Source: Glomus cerebriforme
Lineage: Eukaryota; Glomeromycota; Glomeromycetes; Glomerales; Glomeraceae
Direction of reading: 5' to 3'
NCBI GenBank assembly: GCA_003550305.1
Contig: QKYT01000434.1
Location: 66,115 to 84,780, forward strand
Length of the DNA: 18,666 nucleotides
Shown: positions 9,010 through 18,666 of the stretch, piece by piece
Numbering within the stretch: position 1 is the stretch's first letter
Layout: each line of letters opens with the position of its first letter
Notes under the pieces: generated by a model
Told to the model about the DNA's origin: nothing
The model's database searches: none
Seen by the model: the letters and a program-made list of their open reading frames with translations, nothing else
Made by a program: the position numbers and the translations under genes

Positions 9010-9983
9010 CATATGAACATTATTGGCTAACCGATTAAAAAAGGAAAATGCCTAGTGTGCAGTGTAACGTGGCGTAATTTGGTGCATACCCGAATATGTT
9101 GATCATAATAATAGTGATAGTTTTTTTATTTTATTTTTAAAAACGTGTAAATCACTATCAATAAAAGTGACTTGCGGCTCATTAAGGTTTAGTTCGATAT
9201 CAGGATTGCGTAAAAATTACTGAAATTGTTAATGAATAAAACACGCGCAAAATATTAAGTAATCCCGAATATTTAACTCAAATTATATATACCCCTAAAC
9301 TGTATATATTAAAAATTTTATTTTTCATTTATAAAGGATATGTCAATATTATTATTATGCAGTATTGGTATTATTTGTTTATTCATGCTTAAGGTGAATA
9401 AAACAACTTATTATAAATTTTAAACATGAGTCATAGTACATACTTTACGAGTCATGCAAATTATCAAGTTTTACTTGTCATATTTTATAATACCACAGTT
9501 TTACAATATTTCTTAGATTAAATATGAAGAGTCATATTTCTATTTTATGTGTCACGCGAATTTATTTGATTTTTTTCTTAGCTTCTCGCATAAGTAAATG
9601 AGAAAAATCTAATATAACTAATATTCACACTGGCAAAATGAGAATATTAAAAAAAAAAAAAAAAAGTAATTAAGTAAATATTTATATTATTTTGCTTTGT
9701 TCATATATTTTTCAACACAGAAATTACAAGTATTTTTTTTTTAATATACAAATTTAAAAGATTTAAAAAAAATTATTTTATATTTGGGAATAATTACACA
9801 AAATTCAATGAAAAACATTTTCGATTTCATAGAGTGATGTAAGATAAAAATGATTCGCAGGAATATACAGTATACAATATTTATGGATATGATTCCATGC
9901 ATAAGCTACAGTATATATATATTTTTAATTTTAATAGAGGGAGCTGAAACTTTAATGTTTTTATCTTTTTAATAATTAATGAA
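9010..9983. other. AT-rich intergenic stretch
   Basis: No gene seen. Three GAGTCAT motifs occur within 110 bp (9428-9434, 9449-9455, 9529-9535), the first being a full TGAGTCAT. An imperfect AGTGAT/ATCACT inverted pair lies near 9110-9160. An A run is at 9650-9665. Confidence 0.5.
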
Positions 9984-10075
9984 CTAGAAGCGTTTTCTTC
10001 CGATTACTACAAAATACATAATCATACCAAAACTATAAAGATCTGCTACTTGTGTATAAATTGTAACTAGATTTA
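9984..10075 (-). pseudogene. Protein kinase fragment (subdomain IX region)
   Basis: The minus strand from 10058 reads YTQVADLYSFGMIMYFVVIG then RKRF and a stop at 9984. This is the region after the activation loop of TKL kinases, where D-x-Y-S-F-G is diagnostic. Upstream sequence (to about 10075) may be a worn APE segment. Downstream, a YAWNH-like piece near 9880-9900 could be the worn CW motif of the C-lobe. The N-lobe and catalytic loop are absent nearby, so this is a broken copy. Confidence 0.7.
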
Positions 10076-10124
10076 TATAAAATCTTTAGAAAGTGCATCG
10101 TATTAACTATTAAACGTAAATTTT

Positions 10125-10274
10125 TCAAAGACCATCAATAATATTAATTGATTTACTTTCTTGATAACTTTTATCAATATAATCATTAAAATTTTCACCA
10201 TCAATCATTCCATATTGTTTAATATACTGTAGCAAACATCTTTGTAAATCATTAAACTGATTTATTATCATCAT
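10125..10274 (-). pseudogene. Short open frame or orphan exon, weakly Nse1-like
   Basis: A 49-codon frame opens at ATG 10274 with an in-frame stop just upstream and ends with TGA. It reads FNDLQRCLLQYIKQYGMIDG and goes on with acidic and Tyr-rich residues. The composition is protein-like, with no A/T monotony. The pattern hydrophobic-LQ-hydrophobic-x3-G-hydrophobic pair resembles the N-terminus of Nse1 (SMC5/6 complex), but this is from memory and weak. A GTAAAT donor at 10156-10155 could end it as exon 1, yet no following exon is seen and a kinase fragment lies 50 nt away. It may be a duplicated first exon left stranded, or a tiny unrelated gene. Confidence 0.35.
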
Positions 10275-11100
10275 TTTTAATTACCGCTGTTAAGTTCATT
10301 AAGAAATCATTTATCTACATAGTTCATCACAATTAATTTATTTTTAAAATTTGACTAACAATAACAACTATTGTATAATGATTACAATAATTACATGAGG
10401 TCTTCACGTATGTTAAAGTTCATTTCAAATCTTCATATTTAAGTCTAACTTAACAGATTATAATATTTTCAAATTTTTTGATAGGTTAATAATAATTCTA
10501 AAAAGTTAACAAAATTTTGTGTATTCCCTATGGCAAATCTACATATTTTACATATATATTTACTTGCAAGAATCCAGAATTCCACTTTTTCAATTTTTTA
10601 TACCTGTTAAATGTGAATCATTTAAAAGTTCACAAGTTAAAATGAAACAAAGCAGGGGAACGAGAGCGTAATAATGCGTACATTAAATTTCTAATCATAA
10701 GTACTTAATAATATTTAATGAATAGTAATAGTTTTGTTCCCGACAAATCTAAATACAGTATATCCAGTATTAAGAATAATAGAAAATCTTAAAACGCACT
10801 GATGAAAAAAATAAGTCTTTATTAATAAATAATATATAATCAGTATATGATTATCTGTAAAGAATTTTGACGTTATATTGTAAACTGATTGATGAAATTA
10901 ACCATCTCTCTTGTGATTTACTTAAATTCTTAACTAAAGTGTCAGAATTTTAAATATTAGAATTCATATATATGATTCCAAATATTTTAAAAATTTTATT
11001 AATGTTTATTTAAATAAAAATCAAATTGAACATTGCATAGCATTGTTTAGATTCAGCATAAGAAAAATTGAACGAAACATTAAATTGAAATAAATCTTAA
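10275..11100. other. Intergenic stretch and F-box gene 3' side
   Basis: No gene seen. On the minus strand, AATAAA-type poly(A) signals lie at 11005-11010 and 10995-11000, about 90-105 nt past the F-box stop. Confidence 0.5.
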
Positions 11101-12750
11101 CTAATATATTTCTTTTATATATTTGTAACAATTAATATATAGATCCTCATAATTTTTAACTATAATATTATGTAATTTGAATTCATTCACTTCATCCTTC
11201 AAAAAAAACAAATCTCTCTTTTCCATAAAATCACCTTCTCTAAAAGCCAAATACTTAACTCTTTCTTTTTTCATAATATATTTCTTAATATAAGGTAAAA
11301 TATCATCTTGTTTTCCTATTTGCCTGATCTGTAATTTTTTAATGTAAGTATCTTGAGATTTTTTTAAAAATACTTTAAAATCATTCGCTTTAATTGCAAG
11401 ATATAAATTTAAATATTCTAACTTTAAAGGAAGAATTTGTCCTAAATTACGTAATACAATTGAACTAATATTAGAAATATCATTAAGGGATTCAATAGAA
11501 AGATAATTCAAATTTTGTCCAATAATTTTAATTAAATCTAATGCAGGATAAATATCTTGATTATCAAATCCACGTAATTCAAATATTTCAATTTTTGCAC
11601 AATATGCTATAGTTAAAAGTAATTGTTGTTTTAATTGATATTGATGATATTGATCATAATCAAATCCAATATTTTCTAAATATTCACCAGATTTTTGTAA
11701 TAATAATTGATATGATTCTATTTTAAAATTTTCATTCATAAATAAAGATCTTAATTTAAATGGTTTAGTAATATTAATAATTTGTTGAATAAAATTAGAA
11801 TCTAAAGAACGACAATAAAGAATATGAATATATTCTAAAACATTTAATTGTTCAAATACTTCTCTAAAGATAATCATTTCTTTAAAGTCAATACTATAAA
11901 ACATTATCGATTTTAATGTATTTGAATAATTAGAGTTTTGTAATGATAATAAATGTAAAGGAATTGTGTGACAAGCAAATGAAATTTTTTTAAGGTTTTG
12001 TTGTGAATTAATAATACGTGAAATATTTTCAATGAATAATTTATCATTATGTTTTTTAAATTGAAAATAAAGGGTTGAAATCGAATTACAATTAGAAGAT
12101 AATAATGATAAAAAAGTATTGATTTTTGGTGAATTTGAAATACAAAGCTTTAAATTTTTAGTAGTATAAATGAATTTTGGATTTTGTATAATTAATTCAA
12201 TAATACTATCAAGAAAATCTATGCTATATGTAAAAGTAAATATTTCTTCGAGTTCAAACGTATGTAAATTTACTTCATTTTCAATAAAGATCTTAAATAA
12301 TAACTTATAAATCAATCTTGTAAACTCTAAATATGATAACTTTGTATTTTTAATATTTTTATTAGAAGAGTTGGAACATTTTCCTTCAGTTACTAAAACT
12401 TTAAGAGACCACTTTTGTATATAAGAAATAATTTTAAATGTATTTAAATATTTAATAAAACTAGGATAATTAAATAAAGTATTTGAAGGAAATATATTAT
12501 TATCAGCTCCGTATTCAATTAATTTTGTTTTATCATGTTCATTTAAACTATATAAATAATTTTCAATAAAATGATAATTTTGAGTAGGATTTGAAAATGG
12601 ATTTTCCCATAATAATGGAATTGTTATACGACATAAAAATCTATTAACTAAGATACATGAATGTAATGTTGAAAAATCATTCTGAAAATATCGTATAATT
12701 TCATTTGCTATTTCAGGTAAATCTCCAGAAAATATTTTTAAACATGCCAT
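11101..12750 (-). CDS. F-box protein with leucine-rich C-terminal region (549 aa)
   Basis: Intronless gene. I start it at the ATG at 12750 (MACLKIFSGDLPEIANEII); an in-frame TTG two codons earlier is not a likely fungal start. The F-box spans about residues 8-50: LP at 11-12, EIIRYFQNDF (17-26), LHSCILVNR (29-37), then IPLLWENPF (44-52). This F-box form is typical of the large Rhizophagus F-box family. The rest (about 60-549) is rich in Leu, Ile and Asn with irregular leucine-repeat spacing, the usual substrate-recruiting part. The role would be substrate choice in an SCF ubiquitin ligase through Skp1 binding; the target is unknown. No stop or frameshift interrupts it, and it ends in KYIKEIY-TAG. 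The neighbours are gene relics, so it stands alone. Confidence 0.9.
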   Translation of the reverse strand: MACLKIFSGDLPEIANEIIRYFQNDFSTLHSCILVNRFLCRITIPLLWENPFSNPTQNYHFIENYLYSLNEHDKTKLIEYGADNNIFPSNTLFNYPSFIKYLNTFKIISYIQKWSLKVLVTEGKCSNSSNKNIKNTKLSYLEFTRLIYKLLFKIFIENEVNLHTFELEEIFTFTYSIDFLDSIIELIIQNPKFIYTTKNLKLCISNSPKINTFLSLLSSNCNSISTLYFQFKKHNDKLFIENISRIINSQQNLKKISFACHTIPLHLLSLQNSNYSNTLKSIMFYSIDFKEMIIFREVFEQLNVLEYIHILYCRSLDSNFIQQIINITKPFKLRSLFMNENFKIESYQLLLQKSGEYLENIGFDYDQYHQYQLKQQLLLTIAYCAKIEIFELRGFDNQDIYPALDLIKIIGQNLNYLSIESLNDISNISSIVLRNLGQILPLKLEYLNLYLAIKANDFKVFLKKSQDTYIKKLQIRQIGKQDDILPYIKKYIMKKERVKYLAFREGDFMEKRDLFFLKDEVNEFKLHNIIVKNYEDLYINCYKYIKEIY

Positions 12751-13588
12751 ATTCAAAGAGAAGAAAAAAAAAAATGATTGAGAAAAAATTTTTGCGATTT
12801 CATCGACTATTTAATCCAATTGTTTGTTGTACAAATTTACATTAATGTAAAAACAATGAACATTAAACGTCATATTATTTCACATGATTTTTTGTCGATC
12901 AATAATTTGTTTGATTATTATTTATATTGATTTATTCTGTTTATATTTATTTAATATTAAAAATAGAAATCTTTTTTTAAAAAAAAACAAAAATAAATTA
13001 TTTTGAAATTGTTAATCTTACATATCAGAGTATTAATTTTTATACATGGTCATAATGTTAATGATTTAAAATGACAAATAATTCTAGTCTGCATTATGTT
13101 TGTTTTTTTTTTGATTTAGCAGGTTTCATAATATATATATTACTTGCATAATTGCATTATTTATGCAATAAAAATAATTGATTAATAATATATAAAGATG
13201 TTTATTGATTGTAATAATTAGATAGAAACACTTTTCTTAATCTTAAAAAATTACCTTACTTAATACTAAAGTATTAAAATTACATTTTGAAATCAAAAAT
13301 AAAAATTTAAAATTAGTTAGCTATAAAAAAAATAACAATAGCTTCCTTAATATTTAACCTATAATTATAAAAATTTGTATGTAAATAGATTTTACTAAAT
13401 AACTTTATATAATCTTAAAAAGACTTTTTACTTAGATAAGTTAATAATTGTATTTATTGTATTAATGTTTAATGAATGAATACTTTTAGATAAATTACAA
13501 ATATATCATCTTTTTAAGAAAAATGTAACTTGTCATGCAGAATAAAAGATGGAATACAAATTAGTACTCCCTTAGTATTATGCTTTAT
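12751..13588. other. AT-rich stretch, no gene recognised
   Basis: F-box promoter side and beyond. A short stem TTGCATAA/TTATGCAA lies at 13144-13168. Nothing coding was found. Confidence 0.55.
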
Positions 13589-13837
13589 CTACTTAGACCC
13601 TGACCCTATACCATATAATCTATCTATATAATTAACTATGCTATCATAAAAAGAAATATTAGACTTTAATCTATTTACAGAATTTCTATTTATATTACTA
13701 TTATTATAGTTATTATTATTATTATTATTAAATAAATAATTGTAATCTATATTATATGATTTGTTTATATATTTGACTATTTTATTAATTTTCTTAAAAA
13801 TATATATTTCCATTTGCTTGCTACTCTTTATAAACAT
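13589..13837 (-). CDS. Doubtful Asn-rich open frame (82 aa)
   Basis: It opens with MFIKSSKQMEIYIFKKINKI and has an Asn run encoded by a TTA/AAT microsatellite (13711-13731). It ends with DRLYGIGSGSK, whose coding is less AT-biased. No family is recognised and there is no close second exon. It could be a real small protein, a relic of the adjacent repeat region, or chance in DNA poor in stops on this frame. Confidence 0.25.
   Translation of the reverse strand: MFIKSSKQMEIYIFKKINKIVKYINKSYNIDYNYLFNNNNNNNYNNSNINRNSVNRLKSNISFYDSIVNYIDRLYGIGSGSK
13711..13731 (+). repeat. (TTA)n microsatellite
   Basis: About seven TAT/TTA units in a row. On the minus strand it encodes the Asn run of the doubtful frame at 13589-13837. 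Confidence 0.8.
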
Positions 13838-14249
13838 CAGTATTCAGTAAGTTCAAACAATATTAATATTGTTTAACACTTCAAAATATAGAAAAACAAA
13901 ACCCTATAACAACTAACAAATATGTATTTAATATTAAACAATGTATATTAAAAAAGTATAATTTTAATAATAAATAATAATGCTAATAAATTTTATAAGC
14001 TATATAAACTACTAATATTCTTATATTAAGTATAATATTTTTTTTTGCCAAAGTTTCAATACCAAATCCAAATGAATTATTATATTGAGCTTGTATATTT
14101 TATTTACTTGATTTGAAGCATTTCTTAGATATATCTTTATTGCCATAATACTTAAAATTAGAATAATAAGATCAATCTTAAAATTACATTAAAAGACAAG
14201 TAATATTTTACAAAAAAGAGTTGCATATCTAAAATCTGTATCAGGGCCT
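13838..14249. other. AT-rich stretch upstream of the transposase relic
   Basis: No clear gene. Position 14040-14240 on the plus strand has protein-like snippets (YLLDLKHFLDIS) that could be the worn N-terminal part of the transposase, but I cannot align them with confidence. No terminal inverted repeat was found. Confidence 0.35.
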
Positions 14250-16432
14250 GAATTGATATATCCATTTGCCAGAATTAATAATCAATTGGCAACAATGCTT
14301 CATTAATCTGGTTTTGAAAGTTCTCTCAGATATTGGGCAACTTAGTCAAAGATGGATAATATTTTAACTGATATTTATGACAGAAAAGTCTGAAAAACTT
14401 TCAAAGATGATGATTCAACTGTTTTTTTAAGTAGCAGATTTGCATTTCAGTCTTATGCTAAACCTTAATTAGTTTTAGCCATATGATAAAATGATGCATA
14501 ATATGAAAATAATATATGCAGCTATTTGCAATTTGCTGCATGATATTTGATTCCATTATGAAAACTTGTTACTTCTTGGTCTATTACCTGGGCTGAACGA
14601 AATTAGTTTGCACAAAATTAATCATTATTTGGCACTAATTGTTAATGAATTAGAGTCACTTTGGAATGGAGTGACTGTAAATACAAATGAATGTTCAGAA
14701 GAAAAGAGAATTCATGTAGTATTAATACTTGTATCATGTGAGATGTGACATTCCTACCACCAGTAAAATATATAACCATATTTCAGCATTAGTTTCATGC
14801 TATAGATATCAAAAGAAAACTAATTATAAGAATTGCCAGCATAACTTTACTGATATAGACAATATGAATGAATAGTTCATTACTCGAGATTTTACTTAAC
14901 ATCACCAGAATGCTTTGGGATGGAGATACTGTAATTCTAAAGCTTTAAGAAAATTATTTGTGAAGCAAATTGGTATTAGATGGTCCAAATTGCTGCAGTT
15001 ATCATATTTTAATCTTATTTAATTTACAATAGTAGTCTGATGTACTGCCTATTCCTAGACATTACAAAGTGGATTGTAAAGCAAATCTGAATAGATCAAG
15101 GAATATTAACAAAGAATATTCTAAATGAAGTACAGAAAAAGATGAATTAATTTTCTGTACTAACAGATATTGGTCAGATTCTAGGAAAAATATATTGTGA
15201 TAAAGGCTTTTCAAATTTTATTACTAATCAGTAAAAAATCTTTTTTACAATTTATTCAATTATTTTACTTTGGGATCATTTGAAAAATGAGGATCAGAAA
15301 ATTCTTATATATTTTGTAAGAATTTGTTAGCTTTTTATTAATAGAATTGTTGAGGTTGATATAATAACTAAAGTCTATCAGAAATTAATTAAAATAGTAA
15401 AACTAATAGAAAACAATTATGGTCAAGATCAAATCATACCAAATCTACATTTGGTATTTTATTTATATAAATGCTCATTTGATTATAGACCTTTATATGC
15501 TTTTTAGTGTTTTTCCTTTGAGCATATGAACGGCATACTGGGTAAGTCAAATTTACATATATTTTTATTAATTTTTGGTCAATTTTACTTACTAATTCTT
15601 ATATTTATTAGGCTCTTTGCTTAATAGCTACTGATATATCAAACCAGAAATTATACGAAGAATGATGTTTGATGTACAGATTATAGCTAAAAGTTTTGAA
15701 ATAAATCTGAAGGATATCGAATTACTTGAGAATTGACTAAATATTAGATCTTTATCAGCAATAAATAAGTTTTTTTCTAATAAAATGTATCAATTTTTAT
15801 TCCATTCTATAGATATTCAGAACTCAGTGATTACTGGAAAAGAACCATTTCTAGGTGAAGTATTAAGACTCTTATCTGAAGATGTAAGCGAAATGTTTGA
15901 CTGAATGATTAATTATTATATAGCAACTTATGAAATGTACAATTTTTAGAAACTATTTGGAGAAGAAACTGATAATTCAATAATTATTCATATCAAGATA
16001 AACTAATTTAAAAGATGTTGAATTAGTTCTGAAATATTCAGCTTGATAATATTATTACAATATATTGTAAACTCTTATATTTTATTTAAATTTATAATGA
16101 ATACTGGCAAAGTAGACTACTATCCAGGCCAAATCCAGTATTTTTTTAAACATACAATCGATTTACCTGATGGAACTTTTGAACACAACTTGGTATATAT
16201 TCGATAATATAAGCTAACAAATTCTTGATTTCATTTTAGTATTAATAATAATCAACAGACTTGTAATATTAAACTTTGGAGTAAAAATTTTTATCCTAAA
16301 CATCAGGATTGCATAATACTAGTGCATCATATTTTAGGAAGATTTGTTCTTGTAAAGTATAAACTATCGACTTATCAGAATGTGGTCGAATATTTAGCAA
16401 TTAATCCAATTAATAAAAAGTATTATATTTGA
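14250..16432 (+). pseudogene. tnp2/Plavaka-like (CACTA-related) transposase relic
   Basis: A long transposase reads in order on the plus strand through stops and a few frameshifts. Blocks: SGFESSLRYWAT and KMDNILTDIYDRKV (14300-14390), YAAICNL (14515), LLLGLLPGLNEISLHKINHY through VNELESLWNGVT (14566-14680), MYCLFLDITKWIVKQI (15037 on), LTDIGQILGKIY, IENNYGQDQIIPNLHL (15410-15455), CFSFEHMNGILG (15508-15545), YYPGQIQYFFKHTIDLPDG (16120-16180), LVHHILGRFV, and an end VEYLAINPINKKYYI at 16430. A GT-AG intron survives after HMNGILG (15541-15611). The acidic residue expected before the MHCLFL-type motif is lost. The family assignment rests on recall of related Rhizophagus transposases. Many stops fit Trp, Gln or Arg codons altered by C-to-T or G-to-A change. 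It is not functional. Confidence 0.82.
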
Positions 16433-17372
16433 TAATAAAATATGCATAATTCATGCATAATTCATACAAAAAAAATAAATACATTTATTTTTATGTTTAT
16501 TATAACTTTTTATATTTATTGTATTATTTTTTATTATTAAATATTTAAATTTATATGTTTAATCTATTGGATTAATGAATTATTACAAACTTTATAAAAG
16601 TATACAATTCAGCTATTAATCAGATATTTCAAATGTTGATGATAATTGAAATTTAGCTAAAATTTGAAATAAATTGACCAAAATTTAGTCGAATCATTAC
16701 ATACTAAAATTTCTTATTTTAATTAGTGTAACCACAATTTACAAATTTTTATGATCTTAATGTAATTATCTTTAGATTCTGCATATTATTGTGCATAGAT
16801 ATTTTTTTTCTGATTGCATTATTACAAAAAAAAAAAACAGGGTTAAAGTGTTTCATAATTGTTATCTTTACTATTTAATAATTGCTATTTGAAGATTTAT
16901 AAATAAAGCAATGAGCAATAAGGAAGACATGCAAATTTTATTAAATAGTATTATTCAAAGAATAATTATACAAATTTTGCAAAAAATAATTTTTTATTGT
17001 GATAATTTAGCTATTATCTTAGATTTTTACTGGTATATTCTAAAATTACTATATTAAACAAAGTAAAATTTAGAGCTTTCATTCAAAATGAATATTCGCT
17101 ATAAATCATTAGATATTCAAATATTATTGGATATGATTTGAATATACTATGTAATTTAATTATGTATGTAAATTCATTAGTTTTTAGAATTAACTCCAAG
17201 AATACATCAAAATTTGCAAATAAAATTTTCAGATTTTAGGTACAATTTATACAAAAAAGAAATAAAAAAATTTTTTATTATAAATTAATTAAATATTATT
17301 TATTTTTTATAATTTATTTTATTTAATATATCATTATAATTATAACTATTTATTTGATATTTTAAAGATTCA
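16433..17372. other. AT-rich stretch with possible further relics
   Basis: After the transposase stop, TGCATAATTCA is repeated near 16441-16460. On the minus strand 17235-17086 is open for 50 codons (ILFANFDVFLELILKTNEF near its start), with a single TGA then another open run to about 17010. A plus-strand frame of 48 codons at 16911-17057 (MSNKEDMQILLNSI) overlaps it. None is recognised. Confidence 0.35.
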
Positions 17373-17663
17373 TATTTGACTATTTAGATTTTTAATACAA
17401 TTCTCAGTTCCAAACACCTGTTGAAGATTTCTGGTACTTTCTTGAGAAATCTTACTTTCCCTTGCTATAATTTTAAACAAAAAGTCAAAAGAATATTAAT
17501 GCTAAAGTTCACATTCATGAAGCTTACTTTTTATTTATAAATTCTACCTCTTCAAGTCTTATATATATTGTTCCTAGAAGACCTTAATCTGTTTTAAATT
17601 ATTGATGAGTTGCTGCAATTGTTGCAACTCTTTCTCTGGAGAGAAGGATTGAAATGTAGACCA
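17373..17663 (-). pseudogene. Coiled-coil gene relic with six in-frame TAA/TAG codons
   Basis: One minus-strand frame stays protein-like for 97 codons without a frameshift. It begins SFSPEKELQQLQQLINNLKQ, continues through charged heptad-like sequence and ends FKIIARESKISQESTRNLQQ, VFGTEN and CIKNLNSQI before TGA. Six stops interrupt the middle, after KVF, QYI, LKR, NL, CEL and H. Three are TAG and three TAA, and each fits a former CAG or CAA in Gln-rich coiled coil. I do not recognise the family. It lies in the same repeat-rich block as the transposase relic and may belong to a second mobile element. Confidence 0.55.
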
Positions 17664-18362
17664 TGTAAAAAAATCAAAAAAAAGTAAAAAAAAAGCAAAC
17701 TGTCAAATTATTTGTATTTAAGAAAATCAGAAGTGAATAGAATTGTTAAAACATACAATTTATTAACAATTTATATTAAAAAAATTCATTTTCTATACAT
17801 TTGCCATTTAATAGATTTATTTTTTAACTCATTTTCTATTTCTATTATTTGGTTTAACTTTTGTTGATATAATTTAATGGCAAATGTTTTTTGCCATTTT
17901 AATTTTATTTAAAGAGTTGACCTAAATCAATTTTTTAATTAGAAACCAGATAACAACTGAATACAATTATATACTTTACAAATCCTTTATTAAACCTTCC
18001 AAAAAAAGATAAACAAAAAAAATAAAAGATATATCAAGAAAAAAAATAAAAAAAGTTATCTATAAGATCTGAACAACTAAAGGCGAACCTAGTAACCACT
18101 CTAAGCAGTTCTAAAGTATTTACTTACCTTTTTTTTTTCTTTTATTATTTGAGAATAATTTATTTTTTTGTTCTTGTAATTTATTTTGACTTTTTTTGTA
18201 AACTATTTTTTCATTTGTAAGTTATCATAATTAAAGGGAAAAGTATTTATAAAGTTAAGCAATTTTTTTAGAACAAAAAAAAAGATTAAATGTGTAAAAT
18301 TTCTTATCAAAATAATTTATAGTGTATAAATAATGATATGTTACTTTATTTAGTGATCAAAC
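17664..18362. other. AT-rich stretch, no gene recognised
   Basis: It holds an inverted pair ACATTTGCCATT (17797-17808) and AATGGCAAATGT (17876-17887), and several A and T runs (18000-18055, 18131-18140). No coding sequence was found. Confidence 0.55.
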
Positions 18363-18510
18363 ATCTGATCAGATACAATTCAACATTATGTAAATTAGAG
18401 TTACGATCTGAGGATCATCTGTCATCTGTCATCTGACCAGATTTCATCTGTCATCCGATCTGGTCAGATGACAGATGACGGATCATCTGGCCAGATGATC
18501 TGTTCATCCA
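18363..18510. repeat. Cluster of palindromes built from CATCTG units
   Basis: ATCTGATCAGAT at 18363-18374 is a perfect palindrome. A 22-bp perfect stem pairs 18421-18442 with 18458-18479 around a 15-nt loop; it ends in CTGACCAGAT on the left. GATCATCTGGCCAGATGATC at 18481-18500 is a perfect 20-bp palindrome. The same hexamer CATCTG or its complement recurs throughout. No flanking target duplication was found. Confidence 0.8.
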
Positions 18511-18666
18511 TCAGATCAGCTTTTTGAAATTTTTTGTTAAATTTTTTTAGGGATTGTCAAAAATTTTTTGATTGGCTACACTTACTTCACCCTTCGGCCT
18601 TCGCTCACAGGTCACATAAATAAAGGTATATTTTCTTTTTTATTTTTGTTTCTTATCGTTATATAC
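18511..18666. other. Right edge with a short GC-rich patch
   Basis: CTTCACCCTTCGGCCTTCGC near 18586-18605 is much more GC-rich than its surroundings. It may be the end of a dispersed repeat cut by the window edge. No gene is seen. Confidence 0.35.

Noticed and set aside
9180..9240. tRNA-like GTTCGA motif near 9196
   Set aside because: No acceptor stem or anticodon arm can be formed around it.
12751..12756. Two extra residues (MN) at the F-box protein start
   Set aside because: They depend on a TTG start; the ATG two codons on fits the family and fungal start rules.
16911..17057. 48-codon plus-strand frame
   Set aside because: Ile- and Leu-rich AT-driven composition, overlapped by a minus-strand open run, and no recognisable motif.
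18413..18500. CRISPR array
   Set aside because: The repeated units are inverted and contiguous with no regular spacers, and the genome is eukaryotic.

Overview
The window looks like nuclear DNA of an arbuscular mycorrhizal fungus, most like Rhizophagus (Glomeromycotina). This is an inference from several signs: very AT-rich DNA with long A/T homopolymers, short GT-AG introns, an intron-split Tyr-kinase-like (TKL) kinase of the type expanded in these fungi, an intronless F-box protein with the typical start, and a decayed tnp2/Plavaka-like transposase. Four bases are unresolved (104, 833, 866, 870), as in a draft assembly.

Layout. Position 71-713 (-) holds the N-terminal half of a protein kinase in three exons; it runs off the left edge. 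After about 2 kb without a recognisable gene, 2800-3012 (-) is a small open frame that is much more GC-rich than its surroundings. Position 4482-6066 (+) is a decayed kinase. It is split by a 517-bp element (4842-5358) with long terminal inverted repeats and a 9-bp target duplication, so a Mutator-type MITE. A possible second MITE with TA target sites lies at 6521-6723. Position 7041-8895 (-) is a two-exon gene for a 585-residue protein: a long disordered N-terminus followed by an RNase III domain that keeps the first catalytic motif but lacks the second acidic pair. A kinase fragment (9984-10075, -) and a short open frame (10125-10274, -) are leftovers of other genes. Position 11101-12750 (-) is a complete F-box protein.

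The right third (about 13.8-18.7 kb) is repeat territory. It holds a long transposase relic (about 14250-16432, +) whose stops look like C-to-T decay, and a coiled-coil gene relic (17373-17663, -) with six in-frame TAA/TAG codons that all fit former Gln codons. A cluster of palindromes built from CATCTG units lies at 18363-18510.

The genes do not form a pathway. The intact ones (kinase, RNase III-fold protein, F-box protein) are separate units set in a landscape of duplicated kinases and dead transposons. No CRISPR array, tRNA or rRNA was seen. The strongest points for follow-up are the RNase III domain lacking catalytic residues, the Mutator-type insertion in a kinase relic, the CAR-to-TAR decay pattern and the right-edge palindrome cluster.
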